Source: Luzula sylvatica
Taxonomy: Eukaryota > Streptophyta > Magnoliopsida > Poales > Juncaceae
Assembly (NCBI GenBank): GCA_946800325.1
Contig: OX326958.1
Span: 21,030,414 to 21,094,413 of the forward strand
Length of the DNA stretch: 64,000 nt
Direction: 5' to 3'
A program made the position numbers and the translations under genes. This document shows, piece by piece, positions 1 to 11,629 of the stretch (position 1 is the stretch's first letter; every line of letters begins with the position of its first letter). The notes beneath the pieces are model-generated. The model searched no databases. It was given only the letters and a program-made list of their open reading frames with translations, and had not been told where the DNA came from.

Positions 1-1340
1 TGAATTAAAAACTAATTGTCCTAAACAAGTAACTCATTATATTGTTTATAATTTACATGATTACAAGAAAATTAATAAGTATGTGATATATTATTTAATA
101 TCAATTATTACAAGAAAATTATATAGAAAAACAAAAATTTCACGCAAAAGCATTTGCAAGTATCTCGAATTTATTTCCTAATCACAACAAGTCATGTTCC
201 CTAGTAAAAATATATTTTCAATAGGAAACATTTATAATATTTTTGCTTTAGTCATAAGTGTATTAATTAGTTCATAAAATATATTATGGTAAAATTTGGA
301 GAAATATATCATATTTAAAATTAAAAATTTCAATATTTGGAGAAATATATCATGAGCCTTCACGGGAGATGGATAGCATGGACATCATCAAATCTCTCAT
401 TATTACTTACTTTTGCCCATCATTTTCTTTAAATGGATGGCAAATAGCAAGGGCAAACCTAGTAATTACTATTAAAATAGAGGGCAAATAAATACAAGAA
501 CAAAATAGTGAAATAATTGGTGCAACCCATATCATGTCATAAATTTTTGAACATAATAATTATGACTAAATATTAAGTACTGTATTGATAATATATGTAA
601 ATATTAAGTACTATATTATTAATAATATATCAATACTATATAACATAATAATTATAAATATATTATGTCGTATCTATACAATGAAAATAAAAAAAATATT
701 ATAATAATAAAAAAGTACATTTGATAATTATAAATATATTATGTCGTATCCAATTAATTTTTGCTCAAATTTCTAAAAATATGAAAAATTAATTTAGGAT
801 ATTTAAAAAAAAAGAAATAACTAGTAATGATATTTAAAAGTTAGAATAGAAGAAGGTGTTCAAGATTACCAATTGAATTAGGAATAGATCCAATGAAATA
901 ATTACTCAATAAATTCCCTCAGTAATAAAATAAATGGAAACAAATAATTAAAAGTTCACAAGAAATATAAATGATGTAAATTATTTATTTATGTTTTTTA
1001 CAGTTTATGGAGGTTGATAATGTGAACTAATTCAAAAAAAAAAAATTCTTTAAATTCATTTGATGATAAATATCTGCATATTACATATTATATTAATCTC
1101 ATCATCTTGTTAAAACTTAGTTATATATAATCATAAATATATTTATGATAAATAATAACTCGTTGTATTATAATATATGAGGGCTATATGAGAAAAACTA
1201 ATAAAAGAAATATCATATTATATTATATTATTATTGTTTAGAATTTGGATGAACAATTAATGTCATTAAAATAAAATACATAGAAATATCATATTATAAC
1301 TCTATTAAATATTTTGAATATATAATATTACAATTATATT
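1..1340. other. AT-rich intergenic DNA, no gene seen
   Basis: Very AT-rich sequence with many short ATTA/TAAT runs and stop codons in all frames. I see no coding signal, no RNA gene and no element ends that I can defend. Confidence 0.6.
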
Positions 1341-1640
1341 AATATAATTATTGAACATATTCAAATTCAGATAATACATAGAAATATTCCTAACATAAAA
1401 AAATAAATAATAACTCCAAAATTATTTCCCTCCAAAATATTTCGTTACTTTCCCTCCTCCTCTTTTCATGTCTCATATTTTTAATTAAATTTTTAGTATT
1501 AATTTAATTATTGAACATATTAAAATTCAGATAATACATAGAAATATTTCTAACATAAAAAAATAAATAATAACTTCAAAATTATTTCCCTCCAAAATAT
1601 TTTGTTACTTTCCCTCCTCTTTTCATTTCTCATATTTTGT
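1341..1640. repeat. Tandem duplication, period 160 bp
   Basis: The stretch beginning at 1351 (TTGAACATAT) recurs at 1511 with only scattered changes. Both copies run through an A-rich middle to a TTTCCCTCC-rich end. This is two copies of a ~140 bp unit at a 160 bp period. No coding potential is visible. Confidence 0.8.
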
Positions 1641-1894
1641 TACTTTCCCTCCAAAATAACTCGATCGACATCACTAACTGCACACCACGCCATATTCATT
1701 ACCCCACCCAAGAGCTTTCTTTTTCAAGCTCTTCTCCAGTTACAATAGAATTCCTTTCCACGTGTAATTCCACTCTTTCTGATTAGGGAGATATATATGC
1801 AGTCTCTAACACAAAAAATTAATCTTGATGAACTAATAAATAATGATTAAATGAATTAATTAATATTATTAATAAATTCGACTAAGGATTTAAT

Positions 1895-1975
1895 TAATTA
1901 TTTAATTGAATTGACACGTCAATTAATAAGTATTAATATAATTTATTAACGTGTCAATTAAACGTGGCAATTAAC
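1895..1975. repeat. Inverted repeat, possible hairpin
   Basis: TTGACACGTCAATTAATAA is followed after a short spacer by TTATTAACGTGTCAATTAA, which is its near reverse complement. The arms differ by a small indel. It could be a small foldback element or a local inversion. Confidence 0.5.
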
Positions 1976-2117
1976 AATACTAATCAAAATCATAATTGAA
2001 GAAAAGCCTGATCAAGTATATTTTCCCTTCTTATTATAACATAAGTATTACAATTAGTACATGGATTTCTCATTGTTATTTTTAAGGAGAATTTTAAAAA
2101 ACCCCCTATTTTTTTTT

Positions 2118-2331
2118 TTTTTTTTTTTTGAGTAAATTCGGAGAGGGCTCAAAGTCCCCCTTCCAAACACAATTTTTTTTTTTTTTTTTTTTTATTACAA
2201 ACCCGTAGGCCACACATTTTATTCACTCATTTAACATTTAATCTATAATTCAGTGTCCCCGTCGGGAATCGAACCCCACACCTCTCGCTCCCTAGCCAAG
2301 AGGTGTGACCAACTAGGCTAACTCTAGTTGG
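2118..2331 (-). mobile_element. tRNA-derived SINE with LINE-like 3' hairpin
   Basis: Read on the minus strand, the element begins with a tRNA-like head. It has an A box (TAGCCTAGTTGG) and a B box (GGTTCGATTCC), as expected of an internal Pol III promoter. The body is tRNA-unrelated with an internal A-run. The 3' end has a hairpin whose loop reads ACTTTGAG, followed by a poly(A) tail. CCCCTATTTTTTTTT flanks both sides (2103-2117 and 2332-2346) and looks like the target-site duplication, though its T-run makes the exact boundary uncertain. It encodes no protein and would depend on a LINE reverse transcriptase. The same 3' hairpin occurs in the LINE at 36.8 kb. Confidence 0.85.
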
Positions 2332-2349
2332 CCCCTATTTTTTTTTTAA

Positions 2350-2940
2350 ATTATGAAAAAAATCCCTATATTTTTAAATTCTCTCAAAAACTCCTATATT
2401 TTTAAATTCGCTCAAAATCCTCTATCTTTTTGTTATGATTTTGAAAATGACTATTATATCCTTCCCATAATTTTATTTTATAAATATCCATAATTTAATA
2501 AATATTATATTGAAATACAAAACATAAATAATACATAAATTAAAATATTATAATAAAATAATACGGAGATAATACAATATTATTATAAATTATACATAAA
2601 TATTAAAATATTATAATAAATAATGCATACATATTAAGATATTAATAATTGTTGAAAATGATATTTTAATATCTATGTATTATTTATTATAATATTTTAA
2701 TATCTATGTATTAGTTATTATAATATTTTAATACCAATGTATTATTTATTTTTTTATAATAGTTTAATATGTATTTATTATTTATTCAATTATAGATATT
2801 TATAAAATAAAATTACGGAGGTATAATTAATGATAATTTTTTATTTGGTCAGGACTCATACCACACCTAAAGCAAAAGACTGGTCATGACTCATACCGAT
2901 ACGGCCATACCACCCCTATATTTGCAAGACAAAAATAATA
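2350..2940. other. AT-rich spacer with a short direct repeat
   Basis: Mostly A/T with repeats of TATTATAATATTTTAATA type. Near 2850-2920 the motif GGTCA-GACTCATACC occurs twice. No gene is supported. Confidence 0.5.
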
Positions 2941-2984
2941 TTCGCTATGTACTCCTTGACGGTGAGAAATATGATGTCCAGTAA

Positions 2985-3515
2985 CATATGTTGCACGGGT
3001 ACGAATACGGATATCGTATCCGATACGATACGGATACGGCGATACGATAATTTTCATAAAATCACAATACGGATACGACTATATAATTATTATTTTAATA
3101 TATTTATGTTATATATAATAAATAAATAAATAATAAAATAAATAATATTTTGAAATTAAATATCATGATAATAAATAAAATCAACATAATAATAAAAGTA
3201 TCATAAAAATATTCAAAATTTATTCTAGAAGTATCCTAGAACTAATTTAGAAGTATCGTAGAAATATCATATATAATTTAGTTAAAAATATTATGGGCCA
3301 AAATATATAATGGGCCGAAATATCCTAAATGAAGTATCTCAGCCGTATTCTGAACGTATCTCAGCCGTACCCTGTCGTATCCGAAAAATATTAAAATAAT
3401 CGGGTACCTGTATCTGATACGTATCCGAACCGTATCGTATCCGTATCTGTATCGGATACCCGTATTCTCAGGATACTTCTGCATTTTTAAAATATCTGCG
3501 TAACATGGCCAGCAA
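2985..3515. repeat. Dispersed element rich in TACGGATACG-type motifs
   Basis: Both ends are dense in short motifs such as GGATACGGCG and CGTATCCG, with an AT-rich centre. The left edge reads ATGTTGCACGG. The right edge reads CTGCGTAACAT, which approximates its reverse complement, so short terminal inverted repeats are possible. Similar motif clusters occur at 13.57-13.75, 16.25-16.38, 24.70-24.83, 25.33-25.50, 33.93-34.74, 61.67-61.83 and 63.14-63.41 kb. Open frames inside are by-products of the repeats. Confidence 0.55.
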
Positions 3516-4067
3516 CAGATCTTGAAGATAGATATCGTTGAGAGGTCAAACAAAAAATAAAACTACCGAAATAATAATTTATATTGTTATAATGATAACA
3601 ATATATGATCATTTTATCCTATGTTATTATTTTTGGGTAAGATCCGCTCCTCATCATGCATATCTTGTATTTCGTTCTTCCGCTTTTAAAAAATATCGAA
3701 TTATACTCTTTTCTTCAGCTATAATAAATCATGAAAAATAAAAATTGATGACGGATTAAAAAATAATCCAAAATAATTTAAGTGTTTTGAAAACGAAATA
3801 ATCTTAAAGTCTGATGAATTTTTAAAATATGATCTAAAAATATATTTTAGAAAGTCAGGGTGCTTTTTTAGCAAAAAATATAATCTGGCGACAAGACGGC
3901 AAGGCCACATCATTCTTTAAAGTAGAGCCGTCATTATCGAAAGTTCAATTCCTAAAAAGGAAGAAAAAAGGAAGTCATAGCCGATCGAAGATTTGAATTT
4001 TCCAGACAGAGAGGAAATTTCCATCTTCCTTTCTTACATAATAATAACATATGTTCAGTACACACTT

Positions 4068-4083
4068 GTTAACTATAGTTAAC
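4068..4083. promoter_or_regulatory. 16 bp perfect palindrome upstream of a small gene
   Basis: GTTAACTATAGTTAAC is a perfect palindrome and is followed by a further partial copy. It lies about 35 bp upstream of the TATA-like box at 4115. A regulatory role is only inferred from position. Confidence 0.35.
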
Positions 4084-4114
4084 TATAAACTATAGTTAAA
4101 GCAACTTTATAGTC

Positions 4115-4120
4115 TATAAG
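4115..4120 (+). promoter_or_regulatory. TATA-like box of small gene copy 1
   Basis: TATAAG in the context CTATAAGTAG. A transcript starting about 30 bp downstream would exclude the ATG at 4129 and make the ATG at 4222 the first start codon. This is why 4222 is preferred as the start. Confidence 0.4.
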
Positions 4121-4221
4121 TAGTAGATATGCGCCTCTCAAGTATCAAACTCCCCCAATTCAATTCCACGCAAAAGCAAATCGCTATAACTCTTCTGAGG
4201 TACTCAGTTCGCAAAACCACG

Positions 4222-4482
4222 ATGGCGGCACCAATGGATCCAACCCAGAAACTCCTTTTCTGCACCGGACGTAATATGATACTTTTCGCCGGTACGTCCC
4301 TTATATTGGTTTCGGTGGAGACAGATAAACCGGTACATCAAGCTTTGCTATTTGTAATCTGGATAATTGGTCTTGCACTACTGGTTTTCTCACCATTTGC
4401 AACGCAGTTCCCTCGACTCGGAGTTATCGGAACTCGAATTGCGATCATGTTCAATCATCTCTTTCTTGAACGTCGTATTTGA
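4222..4482 (+). CDS. Small protein with two hydrophobic segments, family copy 1
   Basis: I do not recognise this family. The predicted product is 86 aa from ATG 4222 (context ACGATGG). The frame is open back to 4129, but that ATG lies too close to the TATA-like box at 4115. From the internal Met at 4234 it is 82 aa and aligns end to end with copies 3 and 4. Conserved landmarks are TGRN near the N-terminus, PVH before the second hydrophobic segment and FPR after it. Two hydrophobic stretches suggest two membrane spans, with a basic, amphipathic C-terminal tail. There are no cysteine clusters or catalytic motifs. Membrane location is inferred from hydrophobicity only; function is unknown. Conservation of length and motifs among divergent copies supports real coding. 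Confidence 0.6.
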   Translation: MAAPMDPTQKLLFCTGRNMILFAGTSLILVSVETDKPVHQALLFVIWIIGLALLVFSPFATQFPRLGVIGTRIAIMFNHLFLERRI

Positions 4483-5209
4483 TCGATGGATGAATCATTT
4501 GAATTTTTACTTTTGTCACTCCTTGTCAAATATGGTTAAGAGATTTGAGCAAGGGAAGGACAAAGGGGGGAATATTGGAGGTTTTCAGTTTTCTATCTTG
4601 TATATTTATAGTGTGATTTACTTTTTATTCCGTGTGATAATCTTATTGGAATGATTGTAGTGGCAGTTTTATACATCGAATTTATTATTCCAAAACTGCA
4701 TATATCAAATTTACATTCCTTATTTTTTTTAGAAATTTCAGTGTCGGCTTTTATGGTCCCCTACTTCTGAAAAGTCATGCATTTGATTTAAAAAGAAAAA
4801 TTACAATGTTTTTATACTGCAAGCCCATATGAAAATAAAACATACTAACTAAAACACAAATCTTTAACTATTCACTAAAATAAACATACTAAATAAAACA
4901 CAAATAACTGAAAAAATAAAACATGCCAACTAAAACACAAATCTTTAACCATATCCACTACTATCTTAAAAACATCTCTCCTCGTCCTCGTGGATCTCGC
5001 GCAAACGGGTGGCTTCTCTCCCATGACGATTCTCATTGCTTTCCTCAAAACATTGGCCGGATCTTTCTTTGCTGTACTGCAACACTCGATTATGTCACAT
5101 TCCATCCTCATCGTTTGAGATTGTCCAAAATCTCTTGTGCGATTTGATGCTCCGAATCTCTCCTTGGATCCATCGCCAATAGAAATTAAATAACAAATTT
5201 AATTAAGGA

Positions 5210-5330
5210 GTATTGGCTACCATGGATCTGTCGCCAGTAGAAACTGCGAGTATTGGCGACCATCTGCCATACACTCGTCGCCAATAAATATTGGCGACCA
5301 TTTGCATATACCCGTCGCCAATAAAAATAC
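5210..5330. repeat. Tandem palindromic units TTGGCGAC/GTCGCCAA
   Basis: Units of about 35 bp each start TATTGGCGACCAT and end CGTCGCCAATA, so each can fold on itself. Two full units and one degenerate unit are present. Such arrays are typical of CACTA (En/Spm) subterminal regions, but no CACTA terminus is visible next to this one, so the assignment is inference. Confidence 0.5.
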
Positions 5331-5718
5331 CTAAATCTTCTTCCCGCCCCGAAATTGTAATTTGAAGATTTACAGTTTAATTTGGCGATTGGAATTTTAA
5401 TTTGAAGTTTTAGGATTTAATTGACGATTTAAGATTTAATATGCTGGATTATTGTTTAGTTTAATTGTTTTAGGATTGTTTCGATGATTTGGGGTGTAAA
5501 TTGATGGTTTAGTGTTAAGTTTAATTTAGCATTTAATCTTGATGATTCGATAAAGTTGCAAGTCTAATGATAAACTCTTGTGAAGTTCCAATTTTGTCAA
5601 GTCGTGGTACAATTACAAATAATTACTTTTGGATTTAATTATGTTATGCTCAATTTTCTATAAATTCTATAAACAAGTTCGTATAGTTCAGCTTACTCGT
5701 ACCAATTCAATCCATATG

Positions 5719-5723
5719 TTTAT

Positions 5724-5755
<32 letters not shown>
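5719..5755 (+). mobile_element. Extremely truncated retroposon: 7 nt plus poly(A)
   Basis: TTCAATCCATATG occurs at 5706-5718 and again at 5756-5768. Between the two copies lie only TTTATGC and a run of 30 A. This is the layout of a LINE-machinery insertion with a 13 bp target-site duplication and almost complete 5' truncation. Confidence 0.75.
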
Positions 5756-5757
<2 letters not shown>

Positions 5758-6223
5758 CAATCCATATGACTTCACCCTTCTCGCAGCTAAGGCAAATTTG
5801 TGAATGTAATTGCCAGTGACTAAATATTTATGTAACAATATTATTGAAGTTTATAATTGAAGTTTTGATGGTTTGTTTAAAAAAAATGTTTGTAAACACA
5901 ATTCATAAAATTATCTTTTTACTAGAGTTAATATTGTTAAAGAATCCTATTATGTACTTTGGTGGAATAGAAACATAAAAGAGCAAGTGTAAGAATTTAT
6001 ACTCAAAGAATCACCAGCAATTCAAGAAACAGGAAAAAGAACAAATTATCTCTAAATTTAAGAAACAAAAACAAGAACAAATAATTGCTGACAATTTATA
6101 ATCAAATTTAAGAAAAAAATAATTATCATCAAAATAACAGAATTGTCTCAAAAGTCAGATTATCTCATTCAAGAATAATTACGAATCAAAACCTAAATTA
6201 ACAAATTATAACACAAAAAACAG

Positions 6224-6309
6224 ATCAAAATAAGGAAAATGATAGGAGAAAATCGAGAACACTAAAACATATCAAAATAAGGAAAATGATAGGTGAAAAT
6301 CGAGAACAC
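6224..6309. repeat. Tandem duplication, period 47 bp
   Basis: A unit beginning ATCAAAATAAGG occurs at 6224 and 6271 and differs at few positions. It lies in a non-coding A-rich stretch. Confidence 0.75.
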
Positions 6310-6827
6310 AACTCCAGCGCCTACAAATCTGAAAAATCCGTCTCTCACTCGCTCGAGCTAGGATCCGAATCTCCACTGACCTAGGATCGTCGCTCAAGCT
6401 CCATTATGGCACGATATGTCTCTCTCAATACGTCGTATCTCTTGGTAAGAAATGGTGAGATCGGCCTCACTCACTCGAGATCGATCTCTCTTGCCTATCC
6501 CTTTCCTTCTCTCTCTAGTTTTTTTGAAGGAAAGGCAAGCGCGATACGCGCTCGGTCCTATCATTTTTTCATTAATTAAAATAAGAGTTAAAGTACAAAT
6601 AAAGCATGTACAAGAAATCGTAAATACATTTCGTCTTCTCCTAAGAGTGAGCCTACTATGTGGTGTCCTAACAACTCATGGTCCATTGATGAAGTAGGTT
6701 CCTATTCGCATCGGCTATTAGGACATGTATTCTTCCTTTTCGTTGGAAGATTCGGTTGTTTCGTTTCTTCCAAATTGTCCAAATTGTTGCGCACCATGTT
6801 ATGTCCCAAATTGTCCTTCTCTCTCTA

Positions 6828-6831
<4 letters not shown>

Positions 6832-6904
<73 letters not shown>
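6832..6904. repeat. (TC)n-(TA)n compound microsatellite
   Basis: About 23 TC repeats run directly into about 14 TA repeats. Confidence 0.95.
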
Positions 6905-6908
<4 letters not shown>

Positions 6909-7054
6909 TCTATATTGGGAATGAAATAAAAATAATCTTTTTAGGCTTGTTTTCTATTGAAATTGGTTCAATGACATGGTACTCCCAAAGATGCCATGTA
7001 TGCATTCGGGAAAAAAATTGGGGAAATAGGTGGGGTTAGTATGGGAAGAAATAG

Positions 7055-7501
7055 ATAGGAATTGAATTCAATTTGGAAATTAAAATTATCTGACAGAATT
7101 CATATCTTTATACGGCTTATTTCACAAAATAAAATTTTAGCATTGGATAATCTCCAAATAAAAGATTGGATTCTTGCTAATCTAATCAATGTGTCTTGCG
7201 CAAGACAAATGAAGAATCAGTGCAACACATTATATCTTTATGCTGCTATACCCAATCAGCCTGGACCAAAATTAATGGACTCTTAAACCTGAAATTAAAT
7301 GCAATTCCATATCCAATTAGCCTCATCTTATCACCAAATGTAGAGATCCAGTTAAAACAACTTACCTCTCTGTTTGTTTTCCATATCTGGAAAGAGCGCT
7401 GTAAAAGGATATTTGAAGATGAATGCTTAACAGAATGGAGATTAATCGATCGGATTCTGCACGATCAAAAAAGTATACAAAATGCTTTTAGAGGGGTATA
7501 A
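7055..7501 (+). pseudogene. 5'-truncated LINE fragment, ORF2 C-terminal domain
   Basis: Two overlapping plus-strand frames (7062-7286 and 7196-7501) together read like the C-terminal zinc-binding (zf-RVT) region of plant LINE ORF2. They show a WKL...DRIHIF opening, then NKILALDNLQIKDW, then HIWKERC further on. The switch between the frames shows a frameshift. The EN and RT domains are absent. It resembles the C-terminus of the LINE at 36.95-37.36 kb (HNIWKERCMRIF) but is clearly diverged. It is a dead fragment. Confidence 0.7.
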
Positions 7502-7730
7502 ATGTTATTTTATAGGGGTATAAATAATATTTACCAATATTTCAGGGGTACAAATGATAATTTGCAGGGATACAAATGATATTTTGCAGGATATAAATGG
7601 TATTTACAAATTACAAGGATAGAAAAGATATTGTACAGAGGTACATATGATATTTTGCAGGGGTATAAATGATATTTAGCAAAAATATAAGTGATCTTTA
7701 AAAGTTACAGGGGGGTAAATGCTATTTTTG
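7494..7730. repeat. Degenerate minisatellite, ~22-26 bp unit
   Basis: About nine imperfect copies of a unit like AGGGGTATAAATGATATTT. It starts where the LINE fragment's open frame ends, so it may be an expansion of that element's tail or an independent array. Confidence 0.75.
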
Positions 7731-8703
7731 CCACAACATTACTACTGTAATATGCTGAAATCACTATTTTAATCAAAAATATATTTCACTGTTTTAATTT
7801 AAAGAATCAATGTCGCTCTTTTAATCAAAGAATTAGTATACCCTTTTCATCAAAAAAATAAATAAAAGGAAGAATCAATATCACTATTTTAAAATCAGTA
7901 AGAGTGCTGTAAAAAAACCAATTCGATGTTGAGAAAATGACAAAAAATTACAGTAAATAAGCTGAATTAAAGAAGTAATAGGGTAAGATTAGGAAGCAAA
8001 AATTATTAGACAGGTAATAGACTGAAATTTAGAAGCAAAAACTAGTAATAAACTGAATCAAACCAACAAATATGAAACTAATAAGTTTAGGGTTTGAAAT
8101 ATTCTATGAAATCGGGAAGCTTCTCGGCTTAAATACTCAACCAAATCATCGTGAGAAAACATTGTGGGTGAGAAAATCATACAAAAGGGAAACCTATCAA
8201 TTCAAAATAAGGTAAAAATTCGGGGGAAATAGCATCCAGTAGATAAAAGAATATGGGGAAAATTGTACTCTGAAAGAAAGAAGGAAAGAAACAAACCGAT
8301 TGGTTTATATTGGTTAGCCCTGTCCGACTTCATCAGTTAATTCTTCTGTCATGGTCCTCAAATGGTGATAACAGGTACAAAAAGGGAAGTTTGAAGGAAA
8401 AAGAAAGACAAAAAAGAGAGGGAAGGTGTACTCGGTTTATCACTTGGGATTATGATTTAACACAAACTGCCAGCACATCAAGAATGTGAGGGAAACTTAG
8501 GAGAAATACGACATTTTCCAAAACAAAAACAAAAAATTACAAACACCTTTGCCACCTCAACCAATTATTCTTAACAAAAAATAGAATACAAAATCGCAGA
8601 TAGAAAAGGTGTAAACAAACTCACACATGATAAACAATTATAATACTAAAAAGTTGTAAACGAAGGCTCACGCATGGTAGAAACTATTTTGTTACATCGA
8701 TTC

Positions 8704-8973
8704 TTACACAGGGCCACCAAAAAGGAGACTTCTAACGGCACGAGCAACACGAACAGCAATTCTCGTGGCTCTCGGAAAATTAGGGGCAGCCACGGAAAGG
8801 AAGATGAAAAACGAAGCAATGAGAAAAAGGATGAACAGCAAGAAAATGTGTACGGGGTTGACGGCTCCCGTCGTGAGGTATAAGATAAAGCAGCTTGCAG
8901 AGAGAATCAAGATGTCACGACCGGTATCGAGGAGGAGGCGCTGAATGCCGTTTCTATCCATGTGTACCGCCAT
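8704..8973 (-). CDS. Small protein with two hydrophobic segments, divergent copy 2
   Basis: This is a divergent member of the same unrecognised family (89 aa from the ATG at 8973). Its N-terminus, MAVHMD, parallels MAAPMD of copy 1. From the inner Met, TGRD is at residues 13-15, PVH at 36-38 and FPR at 62-64. The PVH-to-FPR spacing is 26 residues, exactly as in copies 3 and 4. Two hydrophobic segments flank PVH. The C-terminus is basic and arginine-rich. The frame is open to an ATG at 9012, but a TATA box (TATAAAAG, 9018-9025) sits almost on it. Motifs are kept in order despite low identity, which argues for selection. Function is unknown. Confidence 0.55.
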   Translation of the reverse strand: MAVHMDRNGIQRLLLDTGRDILILSASCFILYLTTGAVNPVHIFLLFILFLIASFFIFLSVAAPNFPRATRIAVRVARAVRSLLFGGPV

Positions 8974-9000
8974 GAAAGATTGAAGAGGATATATATGTTG

Positions 9001-9071
9001 CCCGATATGCACCTACCCTTTTATATGAAGTAGAAAAGTAGAAGATGTTTCCCCGATATGCACCTACCCTT
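9001..9071 (-). promoter_or_regulatory. Promoter region of copy 2 with 51 bp duplication
   Basis: CCCGATATGCACCTACCCTT occurs at 9001-9020 and 9052-9071. A minus-strand TATAAAAG lies at 9018-9025, overlapping the first copy. Confidence 0.5.
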
Positions 9072-9099
9072 GGAGGTTTTTTATAAATCGGCAAGGGTT

Positions 9100-10970
9100 G
9101 TGAATTTACAGAGGTATCAACAGAAAAGAAAAGAAAAAATATGAGACTAAATTAAGAGTGGGGACGTTCTTAAACCCCCACCAACTTGTCTAAATATTTA
9201 AAAAAGAAACTTTCTATCATGAGATTTCCTCGTATTTTTCTTACTATAATTAATTTAATAATTAGTGTTACCAATTAACAAATAATTCATAATTATTTAT
9301 TTTTAAATATTTAAAATTAATCATTAATTGATATGGACCTTAATTACATATTAAATTTTTAGTAACATTAATTAATTATTAATTTATTTTGTTAATTATG
9401 AAATTAATAAGTGTGGAAAAAATATGAAAGAAACATGGAGAAAAATATAATTTTCCTTTTAAAAATAACCTCACTCGTGGAAATGTTATAACCCCACCCA
9501 TCAACTTTCGGAGTAGCTTGATGAGATTATTTTCCTTCCTGTGTATGATCTCGACCACGTGCACATCACTGTCATTAAATTAGGACAAAATACTATGCGA
9601 CAATGCTTTCTCATCTCACCACAATACTTGTATTGACATATTAATCGATTCGATTAATATGCTTTGAATCGGAAAAATTCCGATTCAAACCATGGAATTG
9701 GAAAAATTCCGCGTCGATTCAGATGGTTTGAATTTCAGCCCAAATGATGGTGATGTGGTTACCTCCTTAGACCATGTGGAATTGTGTGCTGAGGGGCTGA
9801 TATTTAATTACTTAAATAACAAAAACTACAATTACAAATAATTATTTTGCTGATATTCTAGAAGTATTCATATATACCTCAACCAAATTGGGAAGGGAAA
9901 TTTTACCATGTACCCAGATTTATCATGGATATGCTGATTGAAAACACTTTTGATTGTAGTGTAATTAACATCAAGACATTTTAATTAACAATTAAAAAAA
10001 AAAATTCACAATTTAATTAATTAGCAACATAATTAATAATTACAATCACATCTTATAACTAGCAAATTAATGTATGTAAATTATAAAAAATACAATAATT
10101 CACAAATATGTGAATTGACATGAATTCATTAATTAGGAAGTATAGTTTCTTAATCAAGAACTTTGTATGTTTCATAATTTTTGAATTATATTAATCATTT
10201 ATTAGACTTTTCTAATGATGTATATTAATTAACGCAATTTTTTAACACGATTTGATTCATTAGCAACATAGATAATAATTACAATCAAATGTTAAATTTA
10301 ATATTACAAATAAGGTGATGATCATTTTTTGTTGCTATTAAGTATCAATATTTAATAAAAATAATATTTAAAATAACAAATATTCATATTAAAAATCTTA
10401 AATAAAAACTTATAAAATAATTAATAAAGTATTAGTAAACGAGCATCTCCAACAAGTCGGACATCTCAATCAAAATAGGAGAAGTTTTTTTGTTTATTTA
10501 TCAAGCAAAAGTGATTATAAATATTATAATTTTTTAACTAATAATTAGTGCACATAGTAATTAACAGAAATTTTGGATGATATTAAAGTTTTCTAATTTT
10601 TAATAAAAATATTCTGATCACTTAATTAATTAATCTTTTAGGAACACAAATCGTTTAGGAACATAATTTTTTTTAATAAATATTATAATTTTTTAACTAA
10701 TAATTTGAATAAATTAGGAACACAAACAGTACAACAGTCCAAAGAAAAGGAAAACAGTCAAAAAATCGAGATCTGACCAAATAATGAATTGGTTGGCGTA
10801 TAATCATGCATCTCATCAGAAATCAGCACAAATCGTAGAAAGCAGAAACATAAACAAAAAAAACAAGTTGAATCAGTAGAAATATGTGCAAGAAATAAAA
10901 AAAAAAAAAAGCAACCCGAATCCACAAAAAACAATCCAATCCCGCAGAAAAATCGATAAGAAAAACTCAA
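9100..10970. other. AT-rich intergenic DNA, nothing recognised
   Basis: Long A/T-rich stretch with short direct repeats but no supported gene, RNA or element boundary. Open frames in it are short and of low complexity. Confidence 0.5.
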
Positions 10971-10975
10971 ATCTC

Positions 10976-11042
<67 letters not shown>
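10976..11042. repeat. (TA)n-(GA)n compound microsatellite
   Basis: A short TA run followed by about 26 GA repeats. Confidence 0.95.
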
Positions 11043-11045
<3 letters not shown>

Positions 11046-11629
11046 GCGGGCCGAATTAATTCTAAACACCACACGAACATATAAAGAAAGCGATATTTCT
11101 GGTTTGAGACGATCCGGTACATCCGGATTAACAGCATGCATCATGCTGATTCAGTTAGCATGCGTCATGCTAATTCAGTCAGCATGTGCTTAGAAAATAT
11201 GAGGGGCACACTAAATGGATCCTTCAAAATATAAAAATGGAAGTATCATTTATAACCCCCAATTGCTTTATTTGCTTAAGAAGACTAAGTAAATTATCCT
11301 TGTTTCGTTATCTTTTTATTCACAAGAGATACTAGTTTAGATTATTTTTAAAAATAAATTAGTTGAGGAAAGATTTTACTGGTGATATTTTTTTTATATT
11401 TTGTTCGATATTGGCGATACTTCTTGGAGGGGTGGATATGAAATTTTAAGAGTTTGTAAGGGGTACATGAGAAATTTTGCCCTCGTAAAAAGGTAAATAT
11501 GATAGATTTAACATTTTTTTTTTCAAGATAAAAATGTTAAATCTTACTATAAAAAAAAACAATTCTAAAGCTGAAATCTGGAAGCAATTTCATATATAAC
11601 ATTATAACTCTTTCAAAAAACAAAACTCA

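Noticed and set aside
2240..2330. A functional tRNA gene in the SINE head at about 2.24-2.33 kb
   Set aside because: A and B boxes are present but the acceptor and anticodon stems do not pair; poly(A) and a target-site duplication show it is a SINE.
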